64,000 bases of DNA. Source: an uncultured Eubacteriales bacterium. GTDB taxonomy: Bacteria > Bacillota > Clostridia > Oscillospirales > Acutalibacteraceae. The notes below the pieces were generated by a model, which was given only the letters and a program-made list of their open reading frames with translations, did not search any database and was not told where the DNA came from. This document shows, piece by piece, positions 1-8,137 of the stretch. Both the position numbers and the translations under genes were made by a program. How positions within the stretch are numbered: position 1 is the stretch's first letter; each line of letters opens with the position of its first letter. The DNA is taken from assembly GCA_934457095.1 (NCBI GenBank), contig CAKSHJ010000001.1, positions 186,001 through 250,000 of the forward strand. The letters are read 5' to 3'.

Positions 1-193
1 TCGCGCTGAGCGCCGAAATACCAATGCTGATTCCACTGATTGCCTGAGTAGGCATAGATTTGGTGAGCACCAGCACCAAGGCGCACAAAGCCAGAAGCGC
101 CGCGCACAGAAACAGTCCCGCAATGCAGCCGATTGCTAAATATTTGAGATACCTGCCAAAGGTACCGTCTGCTTTATCTCTGCTTTTTTTCAT
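1..193 (-). CDS. TIGR04086-type small membrane protein, N-terminal part
   Basis: The first 64 codons of a gene that runs off the left edge of the window. A charged N-terminus (MKKSRDK) is followed by a hydrophobic helix at about residues 19-45 and the start of a second. The position directly after yajC and the profile fit the small (about 120 residues) TIGR04086 membrane proteins that follow yajC in many Clostridia. No function is established for that family. The start is supported by an AAGGGGG ribosome-binding site, which lies inside a terminator-like hairpin. Family assignment rests on context and membrane profile only. Confidence 0.6.
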   Translation of the reverse strand, partial: MKKSRDKADGTFGRYLKYLAIGCIAGLFLCAALLALCALVLVLTKSMPTQAISGISIGISALSA

Positions 194-202
194 AAATAAA
201 AA

Positions 203-247
203 CCCCCTTGCCAATACCTGATACCAAAAGGTATTCATTGCAAGAGG
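203..247 (-). terminator. Intrinsic terminator between yajC and the next gene, containing that gene's RBS
   Basis: Read on the minus strand, CCTCTTGC and AATACC pair with GGTATT and GCAAGGGG (one U-G pair), and TTTTTATTT follows. The GGGGG of the 3' arm is also the ribosome-binding site of the downstream membrane-protein gene. Folding would therefore both end transcription and hide the start. Confidence 0.65.
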
Positions 248-270
248 ATTTTATGATGTGCAAAAGAAAA

Positions 271-690
271 TTATTGTTCTTCTTTGGTTTGTGTTTTTTT
301 GCTGCCGAACAGTCCCTTTTTCTCTGCCGGTTTATTTTCGGCAGAATCAGCTGCAACCTGCTGTACACGGTCCAGAGGTGTTTCGACAGAGCTGATTGCC
401 CAGCGTTTTAAACGCAGCTTTTGACGGTCGGTACCGGTTTCAATAATAATAGAATCACTCTCGTCCTTCACTGCGACAATTCTGCCTACAATACCGCCAA
501 TGGTGGTAATTTCATCGCCGATTTTGGCATTTTTACGATTTTCTGCATCCTTCTTTTTCTTTTTGGAATTGGGACGGAACAGTAAAAAGTAAGCGCCCAA
601 AATCACTGCACCGTAAATAATAATCCAAACCCACCAAGGGTTTCCGCCGGATTCCTCCGCAGCAGCGTCCAAAAGCCAAGTATGTATCAT
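271..690 (-). CDS. yajC: Preprotein translocase subunit YajC
   Basis: Accessory subunit of the Sec translocase, a single-pass membrane protein associated with SecDF. It is 139 residues long. One transmembrane helix lies at about 19-38 (WWVWIIIYGAVILGAYFLLF). It is followed by the family signature FRP and a lysine-rich stretch, then the conserved cytoplasmic motif GDEITTIGGIVGRI at about 58-71. The acidic/lysine-rich C-terminal tail is longer than in E. coli YajC (110 residues). It lies directly downstream of tgt, the same order (tgt-yajC) as in many bacteria, so co-transcription is likely. Confidence 0.93.
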   Translation of the reverse strand: MIHTWLLDAAAEESGGNPWWVWIIIYGAVILGAYFLLFRPNSKKKKKDAENRKNAKIGDEITTIGGIVGRIVAVKDESDSIIIETGTDRQKLRLKRWAISSVETPLDRVQQVAADSAENKPAEKKGLFGSKKTQTKEEQ

Positions 691-764
691 GTGTTTTGCA
701 CCTCCATGTCATTACAATTCATTATAGCAATATTTCATGTCGCTTGCAAGCGAAAAATGCAGAA

Positions 765-1904
765 TTATATTCTTGTTGACAGTTTGTTTACATTTTCCCG
801 GTAAAAGTCTGCAAAGCTGCCGCTTTCAAGCGTTACCCGAATTTTCTCCAGCAGCGAATTGTAAAAATATAAATTATGCATAACGGCAAGACGCATACCC
901 AGCATTTCCTTGCTTTTGAGCAGGTGGTGTACATACGCGCGGGTGTGGTTTCGGCATACCGGGCAAGTACAGTCCTCATCAATCGGAACTTCGTCCAGCT
1001 CATATTTGGCGTTCATTAAATTGCGGCAGCCCTGCATCGTAAAGGCATGTCCGTGCCGAGCGTTACGAGTGGGCATCACACAGTCGAATATGTCAATTCC
1101 GCGGTATACTGCTTCCAGAATATTGGCAGGCGTACCTACACCCATTAAATACCGCGGTTTATTTTGCGGCATTTCCGGTTCCACCGCCTCAATAATACGG
1201 TACATTTCCTCTGCGGTTTCGCCCACGGCCAGCCCGCCAATCGCATAACCGTCCAAGTCCAGCTCTCGTATCTGCTGCATATGCTGTTTGCGCAAATCCT
1301 CATAGGTGCCGCCCTGGTTAATGCCCCACAACCATTGCTCCCTGTTGAGCGTATCCGGTTTTGCATTCAAACGCTCCAATTCGTCTCTGCAACGGTATAA
1401 CCAACGCAATGTTCTCGCACAAGACTGCGCAACATAATCGTATTCTGCGGGGTTTTCCACGCACTCGTCAAATGCCATGGCAATGGTCGCACCCAAATTA
1501 GACTGAATACGCATGCTTTCCTCAGGCCCCATAAAAATTTTTCTGCCGTCTATATGCGAGGAAAAGGTAACGCCCTCCTCTTTAATATTGCGTAGCTTTG
1601 CCAAGGAAAACACCTGAAAACCGCCGCTGTCGGTCAAAATAGGCCCATGCCAATTGGTAAAACGATGCAACCCGCCCAGTTTTTTGACCGTTTGGTCTCC
1701 CGGCCGCAAATGCAAATGATAGGTATTACAAAGCTGCACCTGACATTTTAACTGTTTTAAATCCAAAGCGGAAACGCCGCCCTTAATGGCGCCGCAGGTA
1801 GCAACATTCATAAATGCCGGCGTTTGAATGATGCCGTGCGGTGTGCAAATTTCTCCGCGCCGCGCCTTGCCCTGTGTGTGTAAAATACGAATGCGTTCTT
1901 TCAT
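765..1904 (-). CDS. tgt: tRNA-guanine transglycosylase (queuine tRNA-ribosyltransferase)
   Basis: Exchanges guanine-34 of GUN-anticodon tRNAs for preQ1 in queuosine synthesis. It is 379 residues, normal for the bacterial enzyme. Visible are the general-base Asp in TDSGGFQ (D92), the nucleophile Asp in GIDIFDCVMPTRNARHG (about residue 273), and the zinc site CTCPVC at about 311-316 with a downstream His. The start follows an AAAGGA ribosome-binding site. QueA, which acts next on the inserted base, is encoded 1 kb away on the same strand. It is probably co-transcribed with yajC. Confidence 0.97.
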   Translation of the reverse strand: MKERIRILHTQGKARRGEICTPHGIIQTPAFMNVATCGAIKGGVSALDLKQLKCQVQLCNTYHLHLRPGDQTVKKLGGLHRFTNWHGPILTDSGGFQVFSLAKLRNIKEEGVTFSSHIDGRKIFMGPEESMRIQSNLGATIAMAFDECVENPAEYDYVAQSCARTLRWLYRCRDELERLNAKPDTLNREQWLWGINQGGTYEDLRKQHMQQIRELDLDGYAIGGLAVGETAEEMYRIIEAVEPEMPQNKPRYLMGVGTPANILEAVYRGIDIFDCVMPTRNARHGHAFTMQGCRNLMNAKYELDEVPIDEDCTCPVCRNHTRAYVHHLLKSKEMLGMRLAVMHNLYFYNSLLEKIRVTLESGSFADFYRENVNKLSTRI

Positions 1905-1946
1905 AAAGTGTTAAATTCCTTTGTGCTAAATTTACTTTGAAATTTT

Positions 1947-1975
1947 ATTATAAGATACCTGCAAACAGAATGCAA
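1947..1975 (-). promoter_or_regulatory. Sigma-A-type promoter of tgt-yajC
   Basis: TTGCAT, a 17-nt spacer and TATAAT on the minus strand, about 40 nt before the tgt start. The -10 box is a perfect match and the -35 matches 4 of 6. Confidence 0.7.
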
Positions 1976-2055
1976 ATGCCTATGCAAAAAAGCGGTTATA
2001 TGTGACAAGCCGCCGTGCATATGGTGTAAAACGATTGGATTGAGGTGGTATTTCT

Positions 2056-2868
2056 ATGTTTATTATTCTGAAAAAAAAGCTGATTCTCGCAATTGCGGCC
2101 TGTGTGTTAAGCATCGCCGCCATACCTATCGCGGTGCATTATACCAATAACGCCGCAAGCGCCGTGCAAACCGCCGGCGTTGCAACAACCAACTGGGGGC
2201 TTGGCTTTGGAAACGAAGGCAGTACGCCCACAGGCAATGCCTCTTCTGAATTTTTGCGGCAATACAACGCCTGCTATGTGGGCGATACTCAGGAAAAAAA
2301 GGTGTATATTACCTTTGACGCCGGCTATGAAAACGGCTATACACCGGCCATTTTAGAAGCATTGAAAAAGCATCAGGTAAAAGCAACCTTCTTTGTGGTG
2401 GGCAATTACATAGAAACCAGCCCGGATTTGATAAAACGCATGGTAGAAGAGGGTCATACGGTGGGAAATCATACTTATCATCACCCGGATATGTCAAAAA
2501 TTTCGGATAAGCAAGCGTTTGAGCAGGAATTACAGGAATTAGAAGCATTGTACCAAGAAACCACAGGACAGCAAATGAAAAAATTTTATCGTCCTCCGCA
2601 GGGCAAATACAGCGAAAGCAACTTAAAGCTTGCAAATGAACTGGGCTATAAAACCTTTTTTTGGAGCCTTGCCTATGTGGACTGGTATGTGGATAAACAG
2701 CCCAGTTACGAGGAGGCTATGCAAAAATTATTGCCTAGAATACACCCCGGAGCCATTGTACTGCTGCATAGCACCTCCAAAACAAACGCCGAAATTTTAG
2801 ACGAATTTTTAACAAAATTAGAGGAGCAGGGCTATACCTTCGGCACTTTACAGGAGCTTATGACTTAA
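2056..2868 (+). CDS. pdaA: Delta-lactam-biosynthetic de-N-acetylase, PdaA type
   Basis: Polysaccharide deacetylase (CE4 fold) that by family removes the acetyl group from muramic acid so that muramic delta-lactam can form in spore cortex peptidoglycan. It is 270 residues. A signal-anchor helix spans about 9-27 and the deacetylase domain about 80-268. Motifs seen: TFDAGYENG (D88), metal-binding H139-x3-H143 in GNHTYHH, RPPQGKYS at 179-186 and LLHST with H238. The YENGYTP extension of motif 1 is typical of PdaA rather than of general chitin deacetylases. The usual second Asp of motif 1 is Ala. A GAGGTGG ribosome-binding site supports the start. The gene is convergent with queA. Confidence 0.88.
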   Translation: MFIILKKKLILAIAACVLSIAAIPIAVHYTNNAASAVQTAGVATTNWGLGFGNEGSTPTGNASSEFLRQYNACYVGDTQEKKVYITFDAGYENGYTPAILEALKKHQVKATFFVVGNYIETSPDLIKRMVEEGHTVGNHTYHHPDMSKISDKQAFEQELQELEALYQETTGQQMKKFYRPPQGKYSESNLKLANELGYKTFFWSLAYVDWYVDKQPSYEEAMQKLLPRIHPGAIVLLHSTSKTNAEILDEFLTKLEEQGYTFGTLQELMT

Positions 2869-2901
2869 CCGTAAAAACACCCCCGAACAGACGGGACACT
2901 T

Positions 2902-3927
2902 TTATAAAATCAGCATAGCGTCGCCAAAGGAGAAAAATCGATAACGCTCCTGCACGGCAATTTGATAGGCTCGCATGGTATTTGCGTAGCCCGAAAAGGC
3001 ACACACCAGCATAATCAGCGTACTCTCCGGCAGGTGAAAATTCGTAAGCAAACCGTCCAGCACCGCAAAGCGGTAGCCCGGGTAAATAAAAATATCCGTC
3101 CAGCCCTCGCTCTCGCAAATACGACCCTCTTTTTGCAAGGCGGACTCCAACGTGCGACAAGAGGTCGTGCCTACGGCAATGACCCTGCCCCCGTTTTGCT
3201 TGGTTTGATTGATTAAATCGGCGGTTTCTTTGGGTAAGTAATAATGCTCGGCATGCATGATATGCTCTGTGATGCGCGCCGCACTGACCGGTCGGAAAGT
3301 ACCCAACCCCACATGCAGCGTAACATAGCCAAAGCGCACGCCCTTTTCCTCTATTTTGCGCATCAGCTCCGGTGTAAAATGCAGCCCTGCCGTAGGCGCC
3401 GCAGCTGAACCTAATTCCTTGGAATAAATCGTTTGGTAACGCTCTTTGTCCGTTAATGTTTCGGTAATATACGGCGGCAGCGGCATTTGACCGATTTGCT
3501 CCAGCAGCGTATAAAAATTCCCACTGTAAAAAAAGCGTACCAAGCGTTTGCCGTCCTCTAGAATTTGCAGCACCTGCGCCTGCAACAAGCCGTTGCCAAA
3601 CACAAAGCATGTACCGGGCTGCGCCTTTCTTCCGGGCTTTGCCAAAACCTCCCAAATATCATGCTCGGTTTGGGTCAGCAGCAAAAATTCTATATGACCG
3701 CCGGTGTCTTTTTTATTACCGTAAATACGCGCCGGCAGCACCCGCGAATCATTCACAATCAAGCAATCCTCCGGATTTAAATAATCCGTCAACTCGTAAA
3801 AACGACGGTGCGCAAGATTTCCGTTTTTTCGGTTCATAACCAGTAACCTCGAATGGTCTCTGGGAAAAACCGGCGTTTGTGCAATCAGCTCCTTTGGCAG
3901 GTCATAATCAAAGTCCTTGGTTTGCAT
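2902..3927 (-). CDS. queA: S-adenosylmethionine:tRNA ribosyltransferase-isomerase
   Basis: Transfers and isomerises the ribose of S-adenosylmethionine onto preQ1-modified tRNA, giving epoxyqueuosine. It is 341 residues, typical for QueA. Family hallmarks are the N-terminal DFDYDLPKELIAQTP, the SRLLVMNR segment, PAxTAGLHFTPEL at about 180, LHVGLGTFRPV, and the C-terminal TNFHLPESTLIMLVCAF. The start has a strong AGGAGGA ribosome-binding site. It is on the same strand as tgt but separated from it by divergent pdaA, so it has its own transcript. Confidence 0.97.
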   Translation of the reverse strand: MQTKDFDYDLPKELIAQTPVFPRDHSRLLVMNRKNGNLAHRRFYELTDYLNPEDCLIVNDSRVLPARIYGNKKDTGGHIEFLLLTQTEHDIWEVLAKPGRKAQPGTCFVFGNGLLQAQVLQILEDGKRLVRFFYSGNFYTLLEQIGQMPLPPYITETLTDKERYQTIYSKELGSAAAPTAGLHFTPELMRKIEEKGVRFGYVTLHVGLGTFRPVSAARITEHIMHAEHYYLPKETADLINQTKQNGGRVIAVGTTSCRTLESALQKEGRICESEGWTDIFIYPGYRFAVLDGLLTNFHLPESTLIMLVCAFSGYANTMRAYQIAVQERYRFFSFGDAMLIL

Positions 3928-3988
3928 GGAGCAAAGTCCTCCTAATTTTTTGTAACTTGAAATTTATTATAAACTATGACAAAGCATT

Positions 3989-4017
3989 TGACAATCTCGG
4001 TTAGAAATGTTATGATA
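3989..4017 (+). promoter_or_regulatory. Strong sigma-A promoter of the lysine operon
   Basis: Perfect -35 TTGACA, a 17-nt spacer and TATGAT (5 of 6), placed so that transcription begins just upstream of the lysine riboswitch. Confidence 0.88.
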
Positions 4018-4031
4018 TGGACAAATAAAAA

Positions 4032-4202
4032 AGATAGAGGCGCGGCATTTATCAGTACCTTGCGTGAAACCGCCCGGGTTTGCGAACGCTTGCAAAAGGA
4101 ACTGCCGCCGAAGAATCGAAAAAACGGGTCATTTCCGATTCTGGGGGCTGAGAGAATATCTCTGCAACTGTCATCATGCGGTTTTATGATGTTGCGCTAT
4201 CT
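4032..4202 (+). promoter_or_regulatory. Lysine riboswitch (L box)
   Basis: The P1 helix is AGATAG at 4032-4037 pairing with CTATCT at 4197-4202. Between them the L-box core elements appear in order: AGAGGCGCG, CAGTA, GCCGAAG, GGGGGCTG and ACTGTCA. It is followed by an intrinsic terminator and then asd-dapA-dapB. By family behaviour, lysine binding should favour the terminator and shut off the operon. Recognised from conserved sequence and position; no covariance model was run. Confidence 0.92.
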
Positions 4203-4265
4203 GTTCTGTTGTATCCGCTATGGAGAAAGCACGCAATAGAAGCATAATTTTGTATTTGGCATGAT

Positions 4266-4292
4266 GATCGGTTTTTAAGCCGGTCTTTTTTT
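4266..4292 (+). terminator. Riboswitch-controlled attenuator terminator
   Basis: GATCGG and CCGGTC (one U-G pair) form a short stem around an AU-rich loop and are followed by seven T. It lies between the lysine riboswitch and the asd ribosome-binding site, as expected of the expression platform. Confidence 0.85.
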
Positions 4293-4324
4293 GTTAGGAT
4301 TTTGATGGTCTTGGAGGAAACAAC

Positions 4325-5404
4325 ATGAAGCAGTACCGAGTAGGAATCATAGGCGCAACCGGCATGGTGGGGCAACGCTTTGCCACACTTTTAGAAAACC
4401 ACCCCTGGTTTACCGTAACGGTATTGGCAGCCAGCGCACGCTCGGCCGGCAAACGCTATGAAGAGGCCGTGGGCGAGCGCTGGGCTATGCAAACCACCAT
4501 ACCCGCCGCCATGAAAGATATGGTAATATACGATGCAGCGGCCGATGTAGCAAAAATTACCGCAGAGGTGGATTTTGTCTTTTGTGCCGTGGACATGAAA
4601 AAGAATGAAATTCGCGCTTTAGAGGAGCTCTACGCAAAGGCGGAATGCCCGGTCATCTCGAACAACAGCGCCCACCGAGGCACCCCCGATGTTCCTATGA
4701 TTATTCCCGAAATCAACCATGCTCATGCGGAAATTATTCCCGCTCAGCGCAAGCGATTGGGTACTAAAAGAGGCTTTATTGCAGTAAAGTCCAACTGCTC
4801 TTTGCAAAGCTATGTGCCGGCGGTACATGCCATAAAAGAGTTTGGCGTAACCAAAGTGCTGGCCTGTACCTATCAGGCAATTTCCGGGGCGGGCAAAACC
4901 TTTGCCACCATGCCCGAAATTTTAGACAATGTCATTCCCTACATTGGCGGCGAGGAGGAAAAATCTGAGCAGGAGCCCATGAAAATTTGGGGGCAAATTC
5001 AAGGTGATAAAATTGTAAATGCCTCTGCCCCCTCGGTTACGGCGCAATGCCTGCGCGTTCCGGTTTCCGACGGTCACACCGCCGCTGTTTTTGTCAGCCT
5101 TGAAAAACAGGCAAGTCTGAATGAAATCATTCAAAAATGGCAAAGCTATCGCGGCGCGGCACAGGAATTAAATTTGCCAAGCGCGCCAAAGCAATTTCTG
5201 CATTATTTCAGCGAAAATGACCGCCCTCAGCCAAAATTGGACCGCAATTTGGAAAACGGTATGGCTGTTTCGATAGGTCGCCTGCGCAAAGACAGCCAAT
5301 ACAGTATTAAATTTGTATGCCTGTCACACAACACGCTGCGAGGTGCCGCCGGCGGTGCGGTACTCATGGCAGAATTACTTTGCGCCAAAGGCTATTTGGA
5401 ATAA
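4325..5404 (+). CDS. asd: Aspartate-semialdehyde dehydrogenase (archaeal/fungal-type)
   Basis: NADPH-dependent reduction of aspartyl phosphate to aspartate semialdehyde, the branch-point substrate for lysine/DAP, threonine and methionine. It is 359 residues. An N-terminal nucleotide-binding GATGMVGQ motif lies at 10-17 and the catalytic Cys is C158 in KSNCSLQ. Length and local motifs fit the archaeal/eukaryotic subgroup of the enzyme rather than the E. coli subgroup. It has a GGAGG ribosome-binding site and is the first gene after the lysine riboswitch, in an operon with dapA and dapB. Confidence 0.95.
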   Translation: MKQYRVGIIGATGMVGQRFATLLENHPWFTVTVLAASARSAGKRYEEAVGERWAMQTTIPAAMKDMVIYDAAADVAKITAEVDFVFCAVDMKKNEIRALEELYAKAECPVISNNSAHRGTPDVPMIIPEINHAHAEIIPAQRKRLGTKRGFIAVKSNCSLQSYVPAVHAIKEFGVTKVLACTYQAISGAGKTFATMPEILDNVIPYIGGEEEKSEQEPMKIWGQIQGDKIVNASAPSVTAQCLRVPVSDGHTAAVFVSLEKQASLNEIIQKWQSYRGAAQELNLPSAPKQFLHYFSENDRPQPKLDRNLENGMAVSIGRLRKDSQYSIKFVCLSHNTLRGAAGGAVLMAELLCAKGYLE

Positions 5405-5448
5405 TACAATAGAGTAAGCAATATCGTCACTTTTAGGAGGTTACCACT

Positions 5449-6345
5449 ATGAAAAAAGAAATTTTCACCGGCTCGGGCGTTGCAATCATTACTCCCATGC
5501 ACAAAGACGGTTCGGTCAATTTCGCGCAATTGGAAAAGCTCATTGAATTCCAAATAGAAAACGGAACCGACGCTATTATTTCCTGCGGCACCACCGGAGA
5601 ATCCGCCACGCTTTCTCACGAGGAACACTGTCAGGTATTACAGTTCACCATTGACAAGGTAAACGGCCGCATTCCGGTGATTGCCGGCACTGGCAGCAAT
5701 GATACCGCTTATGCCGTACTGCTCTCGAAAGAAGCGGAAAAACTGGGCGCGGACGCGCTGCTGGTGGTAACACCATATTATAACAAAGCCTCTCAGGAGG
5801 GGCTGGTAAAGCATTATTTTACCGTAGCAGACAGCGTTTCTTTGCCCATTATTCTGTACAATATTCCCTCTCGTACCGGCTGCCTGATTAAACCGGAAAC
5901 CTATGTACAATTGATTCAGCACCCGAATATTGTGGCCACCAAGGAGGCTACCGGAGATATTTCTCACATTGCAAAGGTGATTGCGCTTTGCGGTGACAGA
6001 CTCACGGTGTATTCCGGCAACGACGACCAAACCCTGCCCATTATGGCTTTGGGCGGCAAGGGAGTGATTTCCGTCATTGCCAATATTTGCCCGCAATTAA
6101 GCCACAATATGTGCGCAACCTATTTGCAGGGCGATTTGGAAACTGCACGCAAGCTATTCCTGGAAAATTTGGAGCTGATGAACACCATGTTCATTGATGT
6201 AAATCCGATTGCCATTAAGGAGGCAGCCAATTTAATGGGCTTTGACTGCGGCTCATGCCGACTGCCTCTTTGCGATTTAAACGAACAAAATAAAGCAAAA
6301 TTGACTGCCGTAATGCAGCAATACAGCTTGATTCAAAAAATATAA
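5449..6345 (+). CDS. dapA: 4-hydroxy-tetrahydrodipicolinate synthase
   Basis: Condenses pyruvate with aspartate semialdehyde, the first committed step to DAP and lysine. It is 298 residues, a TIM barrel of the usual length. Seen are GTTGESATLS (binding of the pyruvate carboxyl), YYNKAS with the catalytic Tyr, YNIPSRTG, and the Schiff-base Lys K165 in VATKEATGD. The ribosome-binding site is AGGAGGT. It lies 44 nt after asd. Confidence 0.97.
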   Translation: MKKEIFTGSGVAIITPMHKDGSVNFAQLEKLIEFQIENGTDAIISCGTTGESATLSHEEHCQVLQFTIDKVNGRIPVIAGTGSNDTAYAVLLSKEAEKLGADALLVVTPYYNKASQEGLVKHYFTVADSVSLPIILYNIPSRTGCLIKPETYVQLIQHPNIVATKEATGDISHIAKVIALCGDRLTVYSGNDDQTLPIMALGGKGVISVIANICPQLSHNMCATYLQGDLETARKLFLENLELMNTMFIDVNPIAIKEAANLMGFDCGSCRLPLCDLNEQNKAKLTAVMQQYSLIQKI

Positions 6346-6375
6346 GTTATGAAAAAATATGGAGTATAAAAATAA

Positions 6376-7140
6376 ATGAAGCGTATTATTTTAAGCGGCG
6401 CAAACGGCGCTATGGGGCGTGAAATCGCCGCATGCATCAAGGAGCGCAACGACTGTAAAATTGTAGCGGGACTGGACCTGAATACAGACGCCTACGGAGA
6501 TTTTCCCATTTTTGCAACACCCGACGAACTAACTTGCGGCGGCGATGCGATTATTGATTTTTCGCATGTTTCGGTATTAACGCCACTGCTGCATTTTGCC
6601 ACCAAGGAGCGCATACCCGTGGTACTTTGCACCACCGGCTACACCGCCGAGCAGGTACAGGAATTGACCGGGGCGGCAAAACAAATTCCCATATTCTATT
6701 CCCGCAATATGTCTCTTGGCATTAATTTGCTCATTGAGCTTGCCAAAAAAGCCGCCGTTATTTTGGGTCGGCAATTTGACATTGAAATTATTGAAAAACA
6801 CCACAACAAAAAAATTGACGCTCCCAGCGGTACGGCACTCATGATTGCAGACGGTATTTGCAGCGTACTAAAACGCAATATGCACTACGAATATGACCGA
6901 CACTCGCAGCGAAAAAAACGGAATACCAACGAAATCGGTCTGCACGCCGTACGTGGCGGCACTATTGTTGGCGAGCACGAAGTGCTGTTTGCCGGTCACC
7001 ACGAAACGCTCTCCATTACTCATACGGCGCAATCCAAAGAAGTATTTGCAACCGGCTCTATCAATGCCGCGCTGTTTTTAGCGGAAAAACCTGCCGGTCT
7101 TTATGATATGTCCGACTTAATCGGCAAAGAAGCAAATTAG
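6376..7140 (+). CDS. dapB: 4-hydroxy-tetrahydrodipicolinate reductase
   Basis: NAD(P)H-dependent second step of the DAP pathway. It is 254 residues, normal length. An N-terminal GANGAMGREI Rossmann motif and the family signature EIIEKHHNKKIDAPSGTA are present, with catalytic His at about 142 and Lys in the same block. It is third in the riboswitch operon, 30 nt after dapA. Its product can be taken further by meso-DAP dehydrogenase, encoded at 25 kb. Confidence 0.97.
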   Translation: MKRIILSGANGAMGREIAACIKERNDCKIVAGLDLNTDAYGDFPIFATPDELTCGGDAIIDFSHVSVLTPLLHFATKERIPVVLCTTGYTAEQVQELTGAAKQIPIFYSRNMSLGINLLIELAKKAAVILGRQFDIEIIEKHHNKKIDAPSGTALMIADGICSVLKRNMHYEYDRHSQRKKRNTNEIGLHAVRGGTIVGEHEVLFAGHHETLSITHTAQSKEVFATGSINAALFLAEKPAGLYDMSDLIGKEAN

Positions 7141-7154
7141 GAGGTGTTTTCCTT

Positions 7155-7604
7155 ATGGCAACTATAACAGTAACAACAGAGGTTACTCTAGTGACTCTGC
7201 AAAACTGCCCTTCAAATTTAACAGCAGTGCATCAAATTTTCGCAAAGGCCGCCGAACTTTCCATCGATATTGACATGATTTCGCTGGCGCCCTCACAAAG
7301 CGCCACATCCTCTTTATCTTTCACCATAGCAGACCGTGATTTGTCAAAATTATTGACTTTTTCAAGCTGTCTGCAAAGCAAATTACAGGTAAAAACGGTG
7401 GTAAGCAACGGCAATTGCAAGCTGATTATAGCAGACAAAGCCATGAAAAATCAACCGGGCTTTGCCGAAAAAATATTCGGCGCGGCGGCAAAGGCTAAAT
7501 CTGACATTCGCATGATTACCACAGCGGAAACTGAAATTTCTCTGCTAATACCCGCCGCGAATTTAGATGCTGCGATTGCTGCAATTGAACAGGCTACCGC
7601 ATAA
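7155..7604 (+). CDS. Stand-alone tandem ACT-domain protein, likely regulatory
   Basis: A 149-residue protein with two repeats of the ACT beta-alpha-beta type (about 5-75 and 78-148). The pattern resembles the paired ACT domains at the C-terminus of aspartate kinases (an NCPSNLTAVHQIFAKAAELSIDIDMI-like first unit, shown here only as the NLTAVHQIF core). No catalytic domain is attached. It is last in the asd-dapA-dapB operon, 14 nt after dapB, with its own GGAGGTG ribosome-binding site. ACT pairs commonly bind amino acids, so a lysine or threonine sensor acting on an aspartate-family enzyme is plausible. That role is inference. Confidence 0.75.
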   Translation: MATITVTTEVTLVTLQNCPSNLTAVHQIFAKAAELSIDIDMISLAPSQSATSSLSFTIADRDLSKLLTFSSCLQSKLQVKTVVSNGNCKLIIADKAMKNQPGFAEKIFGAAAKAKSDIRMITTAETEISLLIPAANLDAAIAAIEQATA

Positions 7605-7608
7605 ATGC

Positions 7609-7650
7609 AAAAACCCCCAACGGCTCAAAAAGGCCGACCGGGGGTTTTTA
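7609..7650. terminator. Bidirectional terminator between the lysine operon and rlmH
   Basis: AAAACCCCC and CGGC pair with GCCG and GGGGGTTTT around a short A-rich loop. A-runs and T-runs flank it on both sides, so it can serve both converging genes. It touches the rlmH stop codon. Confidence 0.9.
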
Positions 7651-8127
7651 TTTATGGTATTTTCCGTTGGTTTGAATTTGAAACGCCCGATAAATTTGCT
7701 CACAGAGCATTACCCTTGCCAGCTGGTGTGGAAACGTCATATTGGACAAAGAAAGCTTTAAATAACCCTGTTTTTTAGCATTATTGCATAATCCATAGGA
7801 GCTACCAATCAGAAAACTTACTGTACTTTCACCTCTTAGTGCAACTGTCTCCATATGCTGTGCCAACTCCGGCGAGGTAAGCGCTTTCCCTTCTATACAC
7901 AGCGGTATCAGCACACTGCCATGCGCCAATTGCAGTATTTTCTCTCCTTCAGCCTGTAAAGCTCGCTCAATTTGTGCCGCACTCGGCTGTGGTGGCAATT
8001 TACACTCAGGCACCTCCGTAATTTGAAACTTACAAAAAGCACCTAAACGTTTTTCATATTCGGCGCACGCCTGCACCCAATACGTCTCCTTTAATTTTCC
8101 CACACAAATCAAATGTACCGTTTGCAT
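7648..8127 (-). CDS. rlmH: 23S rRNA (pseudouridine-1915-N3) methyltransferase RlmH
   Basis: SPOUT-family methyltransferase acting on pseudouridine in helix 69 of 23S rRNA. It is 159 residues, the usual length. The knotted S-adenosylmethionine site is visible as FLIGSSYGL, and the C-terminus is the conserved QIYRAFQIQTNGKYHK ending in YHK. The N-terminal HLICVGKLKE is also typical. It lies 10 nt downstream of the WalJ-like hydrolase gene, so probably one transcript. Confidence 0.95.
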   Translation of the reverse strand: MQTVHLICVGKLKETYWVQACAEYEKRLGAFCKFQITEVPECKLPPQPSAAQIERALQAEGEKILQLAHGSVLIPLCIEGKALTSPELAQHMETVALRGESTVSFLIGSSYGLCNNAKKQGYLKLSLSNMTFPHQLARVMLCEQIYRAFQIQTNGKYHK

Positions 8128-8137
8128 GTTCCACCCC

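Noticed and set aside
1990..2055. Sigma-G promoter for pdaA
   Set aside because: Only CATA of the -10 matches (CATATGG) and no fitting -35 is present; too weak to list.
2858..3655. 265-codon minus-strand frame
   Set aside because: It overlaps queA in another frame; queA has all family motifs and an RBS.
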